Source of the DNA: Embleya sp040605455
GTDB lineage: Bacteria > Actinomycetota > Actinomycetes > Streptomycetales > Streptomycetaceae
DNA length: 64,000 nucleotides
Direction: 5' to 3'
Assembly: GCF_040605455.1 (NCBI RefSeq)
Contig: NZ_JBEXCV010000003.1
Location: forward strand, 62,001 to 126,000
The notes below the pieces were generated by a model. It searched no databases. It worked only from the letters and a program-made list of their open reading frames with translations, and was not told where the DNA came from. Positions 36,883 to 45,100 of the stretch are shown here, piece by piece. Both the position numbers and the translations under genes were made by a program. How positions within the stretch are numbered: position 1 is the stretch's first letter; the number at the start of each line of letters is the position of its first letter.

Positions 36883-39846
36883 GTGGCGCTATCTCCCGAT
36901 TCCTGCGGCATCGTGGCCGACTTCGGCACGTGGCTTGCGCGAGCGGGCCGGTCGGCCCCGGACGCCGAGCGGATGATCGACGTCGTGGGCACGGTGCTCG
37001 ATTTGCGGGTCGCCTGCCTGCGGCTCGACGACCACACCCGTTGGCGCGCCGGCGATTTGAACGTGCTGCTGGAGACGCTGGTGCCCGCACACGTCGCGCT
37101 GCCCCGCGAGGACACGGTGGGTCTGGTGGTGCCCGCGCTGCGGTTGTTCCTGGAGTTCCTGCGCGAGTGTGGACCCCTGCATCCGGACAGCGATCGACTC
37201 GACCCGCTGCTCGCGGTGCTGGATCGGCACGAGGGCGAGCTTCCGGCCCGGATGGCGGATTCGACCTGCTGGGGGTCGGCGAAGAAACTGTTCGTGGCGG
37301 GCTTCGCGACGGGCCCCGGACGGGGCAGGGCGCTGCCGGCGGTTCGGCTGCCGGACGAGCGCGAGTTGGCTCGGGCCGCGTCGATGGCGCCGTCGTTCGC
37401 CGCTGCGCTCACCCTCGCCCGCTGGGTCGGGCGCGGGCGGCCGGTGACCGCGACCGGTGTCCTGTGCCGGGCGTCGGCGGCCGCGGCCGTGTCACTGCTG
37501 GGCATTGACGCACCGGTTGCGGGCGTTCGCAGCGCGCGCGACGTGGAGCCGCTGCACCATGTCTGGTCGATCGCGTGTGCAGCGGGCCTGATCGAGGTCG
37601 GTCGCACCGTCGCGACTGCCGGCGCGCTCGCCCGGGCGCTGGCGGTCGGCCGACCGTGTGATGTGCTGCGCGTGTGGTCGAGCCTGTGGGAGGGCGTCGC
37701 GGTCGGCGACGCCACCGGGCGACCGGCGGTGCGTCGTGCCGGGCATGTGCTGCGCGGGGGCGACGTGATTCGCGAGTTGCTGCGCGAGTTGTACGACCAT
37801 GCGGGTCGGTGGGTGCCGATGGGCGGGCTGTTCGAGCTGCTCTCGTACACGCCCGACGGCCGGCCGAGGTCGCCCTCGGTGGCCGACCCGGCGCTGTTCA
37901 CCGGCCTGACCCTGGCCCACCAGATGGATGATCTGCGCGCGTTCGGCGTCCTGGAGATCCGTGAGCTGGTGGGCGGTGGCGCGCCGTTCATGGCGGTGCG
38001 GCTGACCCCGTTGGGGCTGTACGGGCTGCGCGCCCGCTTCCTCGAACTCGGCGTGCCCGCACCGCTCACCGGCCCGGGCGGCGGCCCGAGCGAGCCCGCG
38101 TTGCCGCCGCTGTACGTGCCGCCCACCTCCGAGTGCGCGCTGGCCGCTCGGATGTCGCCGCTCTTGGCGCAGGCGGCTGCGCTCGCGGAGTACGTGGAGG
38201 AGCACGGGCCGCTGCCGGTCACCCGGGAGGAGGTACTGACGGACGACATCGCGCGCCGGGTCATGGTCGACCTCGGCATCCCCGAGCAGCCCCGTCGTCC
38301 CGTCGCCGGCCCGCCCCGTACCGCGCGGGGCGAGCATGCCCTGCACCGGCGCTGGACGCTTGCGCTGGGCACCGGCCTGCTGGTTCTGCTCGACGGCACG
38401 GTGTACGTCGCGGACGGCCTGCGAGTGTGGCGCGAGGGCGGTGACCGCGAGCTGATCGCGCTCGCCGCGCGCGCCATGGTGGTGGTGGCCGAGGACAACG
38501 TGACCTTCGGCGAGGCCCACGAGCAACGATGGGACGTCCCCGAGGGGCTCGCCGCGTCGCTGTTCACCGGCCTGGTCCAACTCGGCGGCCCGCTCCCGGT
38601 GTCGCTGTTCGTGGGTCTGGCGGTGCGTCGCGACCTCGACCATGTGGTTCGGACGCTGCCCACCGAGCCGCCCGCCGACGAGGAGGCGTTCGCCCTCGGC
38701 CGGATCTTGGACGCGCCCGACCTGGTCCGGGAGATGGGCCGACTGTGCGCTGCGAGTGCGCCTGCGCTCGACCCGCGGTTGCCTGTGCCCGCGACCGACC
38801 CGCCTGTGCCCGCGACCGACCCGCGGTTGCCTGCGCCTGAGGCCGACTCGCGTCCGCCTGCGACCGACCCGCCCGCGCCCGCAGCCGACCCGCACCCCGC
38901 GGCCGATTCGCACGCGCCCGACCCCCACACGTCTGCACCTACGCCTGCGACCGACCCGCACCCGCCTGCGCCCGACCGTCGCCCGTCTGCGCCTGCGCCT
39001 GCGCCTGCGACCGACCCGCACCCGCGCGTGTCCGACGTACGCCCGCCCGCGCCCGCGCTCCCGCCTGCGCCCGCAGCCGACCCGCACCCGCCCGCGACCG
39101 TGCCCACCGATCGGGCGCCCGCCGAGTTGCTCAATCGGGTTCGGGCCGGGGTGATCCTGCTCGCCGACCGGCTGGCCGCGCTCGGCATTGTTCGGCGCAC
39201 CGCCGAGGGCATCACGCTGACCGGCCTCGGTGGCACGCTCGTGCACCGGATGTTTCGTGAACAGGGGCTGCCGGTCGCCACCGTCGACGACTACACCGCC
39301 GCGTCGGGTGCCCGGCTGCTTGGCGCGATGGGGGCGTGGCCGCGACCGGTAGCGACGCGTACGTTCGCGAGCTGGATCGCATGTCGGCCCGTCGACGTCG
39401 CGCTGTCCGAACTGTGTGCGGTCGCCGGAGCGGCCGGGCCCACCGAGCGGCTCATGCTTTTCGCCCACGTGGGTGACGCCGACCTACCCGAGGCCGCCGT
39501 TGAACGCGCCCTCGCCCAGGCCGGCGCCGACCCCACCCTCGCCCCGCACGTGTGGAACTGGCGCCTGACCCACGACCATGACGTGCCCCCCGCAACGCTG
39601 CGCACGCTGGCCTGGTTGACCGCGGACAACGCCGCCGCGGCGCTGCTCGGCCGGCACGAGGCCGCCGTATTGGGCCTGCTCACCGAGGTCACGGGCAGCC
39701 AGGGCCCGGGCGCCGACGTGGTCTTCGGCGAACTCGCGACGATGGGGCACCCCTGCGCCGAGGACGTCCTGCGCTTCGCCGAAACCACCCACCCCGACCC
39801 CGAGGTGGCCAAGGCCGCCCGCCGCGCCCTGCACCGACTGTGCTGA
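36883..39846 (+). CDS. Large hypothetical protein with Pro/Ala/Asp repeat insert (987 residues)
   Basis: I do not recognise an enzyme family. Residues 1-630 look like several consecutive helical/winged-helix modules (for example RELLRELYDHAGRWVPMGGLFELLSYTP and LTGLTLAHQMDDLRAFGVLEIREL patterns), with frequent threonine-proline-leucine-glycine turns like wHTH proteins. Residues about 630-740 are a low-complexity insert of PATDPHPPAP-type units. Residues 740-987 resume as helical repeats resembling HEAT-type hairpins (AEDVLRFAETTHPDPEVAKAARRALHRL). No signal peptide or membrane helix. It stands at the left edge of the defence island, convergent with the UvrD-like gene (28-base gap). A scaffold or nucleic-acid-associated role is possible; it may be a host gene unrelated to defence. 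Confidence 0.6.
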   Translation: MALSPDSCGIVADFGTWLARAGRSAPDAERMIDVVGTVLDLRVACLRLDDHTRWRAGDLNVLLETLVPAHVALPREDTVGLVVPALRLFLEFLRECGPLHPDSDRLDPLLAVLDRHEGELPARMADSTCWGSAKKLFVAGFATGPGRGRALPAVRLPDERELARAASMAPSFAAALTLARWVGRGRPVTATGVLCRASAAAAVSLLGIDAPVAGVRSARDVEPLHHVWSIACAAGLIEVGRTVATAGALARALAVGRPCDVLRVWSSLWEGVAVGDATGRPAVRRAGHVLRGGDVIRELLRELYDHAGRWVPMGGLFELLSYTPDGRPRSPSVADPALFTGLTLAHQMDDLRAFGVLEIRELVGGGAPFMAVRLTPLGLYGLRARFLELGVPAPLTGPGGGPSEPALPPLYVPPTSECALAARMSPLLAQAAALAEYVEEHGPLPVTREEVLTDDIARRVMVDLGIPEQPRRPVAGPPRTARGEHALHRRWTLALGTGLLVLLDGTVYVADGLRVWREGGDRELIALAARAMVVVAEDNVTFGEAHEQRWDVPEGLAASLFTGLVQLGGPLPVSLFVGLAVRRDLDHVVRTLPTEPPADEEAFALGRILDAPDLVREMGRLCAASAPALDPRLPVPATDPPVPATDPRLPAPEADSRPPATDPPAPAADPHPAADSHAPDPHTSAPTPATDPHPPAPDRRPSAPAPAPATDPHPRVSDVRPPAPALPPAPAADPHPPATVPTDRAPAELLNRVRAGVILLADRLAALGIVRRTAEGITLTGLGGTLVHRMFREQGLPVATVDDYTAASGARLLGAMGAWPRPVATRTFASWIACRPVDVALSELCAVAGAAGPTERLMLFAHVGDADLPEAAVERALAQAGADPTLAPHVWNWRLTHDHDVPPATLRTLAWLTADNAAAALLGRHEAAVLGLLTEVTGSQGPGADVVFGELATMGHPCAEDVLRFAETTHPDPEVAKAARRALHRLC
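38771..39096 (+). repeat. Imperfect tandem repeat encoding Pro/Ala/Asp/His-rich linker
   Basis: Units of about 15-24 bases based on CCTGCGACCGACCCGCAC, in frame, encoding PATDP, PAPAADPHP and similar. Exact 15-base copies of CCGACCCGCACCCGC occur at 38951, 39011 and 39077. The linker is disordered and likely to vary in length between strains. Confidence 0.8.
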
Positions 39847-39874
39847 CCGGCCGACGCCGACGCGTCCGCATTCG

Positions 39875-42022
39875 TCAGCCCACCACCCCCGCGTCTTGCA
39901 GGAACAGGCTCGGTTTCCCCGTCCACGACACGTGCAGCGCTTCCCGAGCGCGTGTACAGGCCACGAAAAGCAGACACCGCTCAGCCAACATGTCTGCTTC
40001 GTGCTGGAGACGATCCACTTCGACCGCCGTCACGTGGCGCATGTACGGCACACTTGCCGCCGTTACATCCGCGACCGCCATGCAGCGGAACTCCAGCCCC
40101 TTCATCGCATGCATGGTGCCGATGCGAACCCCCTCCGTGACTGCCGTCGGGTGATTCTTGAGGAACACAGCGGGCACACCCTCCAAGGACAGCGCATCCG
40201 CGACCTTGCGGCCGTATCCGCCGAATCGCGCCGCGACACCGATCTCCTCGCAGCGCACACCCGCCGCCAGCCAACCGCGTACTCGCTGCACCAACGCAGC
40301 CAACTCGGCCTCGGGGCCGTCCAGCGCCACCAGATCCGGCGTCGGCCCGTGCAGTGAACTGCGGCTGTCCTCCAGCGACTCCGGACGCTCGCCGTCCAGG
40401 TTTTGGATCGGCTGCCCGGTCAGAATCGATGTGCACCAGCCGAGAATCTCAGCCGTGGTTCGATAGTTGACGCGCAAACGACTCGATCGCCCCACGACCT
40501 TGATCCCGAGGCTGCCCAAGGACACCTTGCTGTCATAGATCCGCTGATTCGGGTCGCCCGCGATGAACATGTCGTCCGGACCCTCGGCGACCATCGCGCG
40601 CAGTGCTCGCCACTGCGCGGGATGCAGGTCCTGTGCCTCGTCGACGATCACATGGCGATACGGCTTGTTCACCCGAGACCTCATCGACAGTGCGGCCTCG
40701 TCGCAGACCTGGAGCCACGTCCATCGGCCCTCGGCGCGCAGCGCTCCCACGAACTCCTCGATCGCGCGCCAGATCTTGGCGCGCTGCAAGGGTCCCAGCG
40801 GTGTACCCCGGCCGGCCCGGGACGCCTTCAGGTAGGCCTCCAGACTCCCGATGTCCTGGGCGACCACCACGTTTCGATACTCCTGCATCATGAACGGAAC
40901 CGTCCACGGAAGCCCCGACGTGTCGAGAACCGCCGTCCAACGCTCCTTCTCGTCGTGCACCATCGACAGTGGCTTCCCGCCGAGTTCCGCCCGCAGCAGG
41001 CGATTGGCCGCCGCGTCCACGGTGGTCACGTCCACCCGATCGAGCAGTTCGGGCGGGAGCAGCATCGCCAGGTTCTCGTGCAGACTCCGCGCCAGAGTGG
41101 TGGTGTACGTCGTCAACAGGATGCGTTCCTCGGGTCCCAAGCGTTGGGCGAGGTGGTGCACACGATGCAGGGCGACCACCGTCTTGCCCGTCCCCGGGCC
41201 GCCGCTTACCTGAGCCGGTCCGGCGTAGGACAGGCGATACGCGGTCCGATGTTGTGACGGATGCAGGAAGACGCGCCAGGCGTCGAATGGTCGCGCGAGG
41301 ATGTCGAGCAACTCGTCCGGACCGTCCACGAGGGCGACCCGGCCTTGCGCTCGGGCCATCGCGGAGACCAGGTCGTCGGGATCGGGGAGAGCGTCCGGTG
41401 CAGCTGCAGCCGGGCGACGTGTGCTCACCACGTCTCGCCACACGTCCTCGGCGGAGTAGTCCTCCGCCAGATAGAAGAGCACCTCGTACTGGTCCTGCGG
41501 CAACAGCGCCTCGAAGGCGTGCAACTGCCCACGCTCGGTGAGCAGACGGGCGATGCGCAATACGTTCGCGTCCAGGCCCAAGCGGACGAAGTCGGCGTCC
41601 GAGGTTCGATCGAAGAGCCGGGCGCCCGCACCGGCCGCCATCTGCTCCAACGCGGGCGTGGCCTGCTGCTGGGCCACCACGTCCTGGATCTCCAGTGCAT
41701 GTGTGGCCCGGTTGACGCCGGCCTGTTGCTTGATCGCCCATGCGATGGCGTCGTCGTGCGGCAGGACACGCAACAGTAGAAATGTCTCACCCCGGTCGGG
41801 AGCCAACACCACACCGCGCCGGAATCCACCCACCCGAATGGTCCGAATCCGGGCGTCCCGAGCCCGATCCAGCTTTTCGAGGTGCAACCCTTTGTCGGCC
41901 AGCAACTCGGCCAGAGTCAGGCTCTGGAACTTGGCGATGGCCTCGCGTACGCCTCGCTGTGCGGACTTTTCCAAGCGGGCGTATTCGGCCAGGAAGTCTT
42001 TCCCGAGCGCGAGTTGCGGCAC
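39875..42022 (-). CDS. UvrD/Rep-type helicase with N-terminal RelE/ParE-like domain
   Basis: A 715-residue superfamily-1 helicase. Residues about 1-95 resemble the RelE/ParE toxin fold (KDFLAEYARLEKSAQRGVRE, IRVGGFRRGVVL, FLLLRVLPHDDAIAWA). The helicase begins at SGGPGTGKTVVALHRVHHLA (Walker A), then VDEAQDLHPAQWRAL (Walker B), GDPNQRIY, RLRVNYRTTAEIL, GTMHAMKGLEFRCM and LFVACTRAREALHV: motifs I to VI are complete, so ATP-driven 3'-5' unwinding is expected. I prefer the GTG at 42022 (GGGAGG upstream) over starts at 42091/42094. It is divergent from the DUF1998 helicase operon, 114 bases away, and probably part of the same defence locus. The RelE-like part may bind nucleic acid rather than cut mRNA. 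Confidence 0.85.
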   Translation of the reverse strand: MPQLALGKDFLAEYARLEKSAQRGVREAIAKFQSLTLAELLADKGLHLEKLDRARDARIRTIRVGGFRRGVVLAPDRGETFLLLRVLPHDDAIAWAIKQQAGVNRATHALEIQDVVAQQQATPALEQMAAGAGARLFDRTSDADFVRLGLDANVLRIARLLTERGQLHAFEALLPQDQYEVLFYLAEDYSAEDVWRDVVSTRRPAAAAPDALPDPDDLVSAMARAQGRVALVDGPDELLDILARPFDAWRVFLHPSQHRTAYRLSYAGPAQVSGGPGTGKTVVALHRVHHLAQRLGPEERILLTTYTTTLARSLHENLAMLLPPELLDRVDVTTVDAAANRLLRAELGGKPLSMVHDEKERWTAVLDTSGLPWTVPFMMQEYRNVVVAQDIGSLEAYLKASRAGRGTPLGPLQRAKIWRAIEEFVGALRAEGRWTWLQVCDEAALSMRSRVNKPYRHVIVDEAQDLHPAQWRALRAMVAEGPDDMFIAGDPNQRIYDSKVSLGSLGIKVVGRSSRLRVNYRTTAEILGWCTSILTGQPIQNLDGERPESLEDSRSSLHGPTPDLVALDGPEAELAALVQRVRGWLAAGVRCEEIGVAARFGGYGRKVADALSLEGVPAVFLKNHPTAVTEGVRIGTMHAMKGLEFRCMAVADVTAASVPYMRHVTAVEVDRLQHEADMLAERCLLFVACTRAREALHVSWTGKPSLFLQDAGVVG

Positions 42023-42136
42023 ATGCCCTCCCGAGCCGATCACCGTGCTGTGTCTCTGTGCTATCCCGTACGGTAACGGAGCGCAGCTCATCACCTACAG
42101 CAAACGCTGCGCCGAGCAAGGGCGAGGAGCAGGTCG
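42023..42136. promoter_or_regulatory. Divergent promoter region of the defence locus
   Basis: The 114 bases between the UvrD-like gene and the DUF1998 helicase gene must hold both promoters. At its centre is the perfect palindrome CCGTACGG (42066-42073) within TATCCCGTACGGTAAC, a possible shared operator. I see no textbook -35/-10 pair. Confidence 0.4.
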
Positions 42137-45100
42137 GTGGACATCTTCGAGGTGCGCCAACAGGTCGTGTCCGACTATGAGGCGTTCACGTTGGCGTCCG
42201 TGCCCGTCCGCCAGGAACGCATCGCCGCGCATGTCCGAGACGAGGTGGAGCGCGCGGCTCAATGGCCGGAACCGTACCTCTCGCTCAACCCCAACTTCGC
42301 GTCCGGTAGCAGCATCGACGACCTTGTGCGCGCCGGCGTCCTACACGAGGAGTGCGAACGGATCTTCCGTGACAAGGCCGACCGCGAGGATCCGGGCACA
42401 CGCTCGTTGCGGCTGTACCGCCACCAACGGGACGCTGTCGAGACAGCGGCCACCGGACTGAGCTACGTACTCACCACCGGCACCGGTTCCGGCAAGAGCC
42501 TGAGTTACATCCTGCCCATCGTGGACCGCACGCTACGGATCAAGACCGCGGCCGAAGGCGGTCGCGCCCCCGGAATCAAGGCGATCATCGTCTACCCGAT
42601 GAACGCTCTGGCCAACAGTCAGCGCCACGAGCTGGAACGGTTCCTCGGACACGGCTATCCGCGTGGCGGCGAACCGGTCACCTTCGCGCGCTACACCGGT
42701 CAGGAGAAGGACAGCGACCGCGAACGCATCCTCGCCGAGCCGCCCGACATCCTGCTCACCAACTACGTGATGCTGGAATACCTACTCACTCGCCCCCGCG
42801 AGCGCGACAAGCTCGTGCGCGCCGCCGCCGGGCTGAAGTTCCTCGTACTCGACGAATTGCATACCTACCGCGGCCGTCAGGGCGCCGATGTCGCCATGTT
42901 GGTCCGTCGAGTGCGTGACGCATGTCGGGCGCCCGATCTGCAATGTGTGGGCACCTCGGCAACGATGGCCTCGGGCGGGACTCGTGCCCGGCAACGCGCC
43001 GCGGTAGCCGAGGTCGCAACCCACCTGTTCGGCACCGCGGTCACCGCCGAGCGGGTGATCGGTGAGACGCTGGTGCGCGCGACGTCGTGCGCACCCGACC
43101 CCGTGGCACTGGCCGCCTCCGTGGACGAGCCCCCGGTGTCCGGAACCTACGCGATATTGGCGACCGACCCGCTCGCGGCCTGGATCGAAACCGAGTTCGG
43201 GCTGATCGAGGTCGATGAGGACCCCTCGGGTCCGCCGGTGCTTGTGCGCCGACCGCCCACCACCGTCAAAACGGCGGCGCAGCGCCTCGCGGAGCTGACC
43301 GACCGGGACTCGGCTGTCTGTGCTGCGGCGATCCGCACCGTCCTCAAGGCCGGTTCCCGGGTCCAGGACCCCACCACAGGTCGACCGCTGTTCGCGTTTC
43401 GACTGCACCAGTTCCTCTCCAAGGGCGACACGGTCTACGTCAGCCTGGAACACGAGGACACCCGACACATCACCAGCCAGTACCAGAAGGTCGTACCGGG
43501 AGCGCCGGAGAAGATCCTGCTGCCGCTGGCATTTTGTCGCGAATGCGGCCAGGAGTACCTCGTCGTCGCCCGCACCGACGCGGCCGGCCACAAGCGCTAC
43601 GTGCCGCGCCGGGACGCCGACGCCAGCGGTGGGGAGAACGTCGACGGCTACCTCTACGTCAGCGCCGACCACCCGTGGCCCATCGACGGCGACGCGGCTG
43701 TCCGCGAGGGGCGGCTGCCCGACTCGTGGCTGGATGGCACGGCGGCGGACGGTCCGCAGGTCGTCGAGAGCAAGCGTCGACATCTTCCGTTCGAGGTCTG
43801 GGTGACGCCCGACGGCGCCGAACGCATCACCGCGGGCGAGGCGTTGGCAGGTGACGGTCTGCGGGCGGCTTTCGTTCCGTCGCCTTTTCGATTCTGCCTG
43901 CGCTGCCGGGTGGGCTACGAACAGGTACGCGGCCAGGATTTCGCCAAACTGGCCACGCTCGACGCGGAGGGCCGCAGTTCGGCCGTCTCGGTGATCAGCG
44001 CGAGTGTCGTTCGCGGTCTGCGCTCCGTGGAGGAACTGGAGTCGAAGGCACACAAGTTGCTGACCTTCGTCGACAACCGTCAGGACGCGAGCCTCCAGGC
44101 AGGACACTTCAACGACTTCGTCCAGGTCACCCAACTGCGCGGGGCGCTGTACGAGGCGGTGGAGCGGGCCGGCGCGCAGGGTCTCCGGCACGAGGAGGTG
44201 GCGCAGAAGGTCACCGACGCACTCGACCTGCAACTCGTCGAGTTCGCCGCGAACCCGGAAGTGAAGTACAGCAATCGGGAGAATACCCTCCGGGCGTTGC
44301 GCGACGTGGTGGCGCTGCGCGTCTTCCAGGATCTGGAGCGCGGCTGGCGGGTGACCATGCCCAATCTCGAACAGACCGGCCTGTTGGTGATCGACTATCT
44401 CGACCTGCACGAGATCGCCGGGGATCCCGACTGCTGGGAAAGCACCTATCAGCCGCTCAAGGAGGCCCCACCGGGTCTGCGTGAGGAACTCGGCCGCATC
44501 GTCCTGGACGAGATGCGCCGCGGCTTGGCGATCGACGTCGAGCAGCTCACGGTCGAAGGATTCGAACGCCTGAAGAATCGCAGCGACCAGGCACTCGCCG
44601 GGACTTGGTCGATTGCCCCCAACCAGCTTCCTCCGGCCACCGGCACGGTGTACGCCCGTCCGGGACGCCCCGGTGGCGCCCGCACCGACATCCATCTCAC
44701 CGGTCGCACGGCGCTGGGCCGCTATCTGCGCCGCTCCGGAATGTTCGCGCACCATCCCGATCCGATCGGTGTGGGTGACGCCCAGCGCATCATCAGCGAC
44801 CTGTTGCGCGTGTTGGAGACCTACGGTCTGCTGACGATTTCGGTACCCGCGCGCGAGAGCGGCGCGCCGGGCTACCGCCTGAAGGCGTCGACGCTGATCT
44901 GGCGCGCGGGAGCCGGTACGTCGGGGGCGCCGGATCCGCTGCGCAAGACCGTGGACGCCGAGGTCGGTACTCGCGTCAACACCTTCTTCCGCGACCTGTA
45001 TCAAAAGCTCGCCGTCGACCTGCGGGGGTTGTTCGCGGCCGAGCACACCGCGCAGGTCGCCTCCGATGTCCGTCAGGAACGCGAGCAGATGTTCCGGGCC

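Noticed and set aside
36297..39281. A 994-codon minus-strand frame rich in Ser, Gly and Arg
   Set aside because: Runs antisense through the 987-residue gene and its repeats; no start signal or family resemblance.
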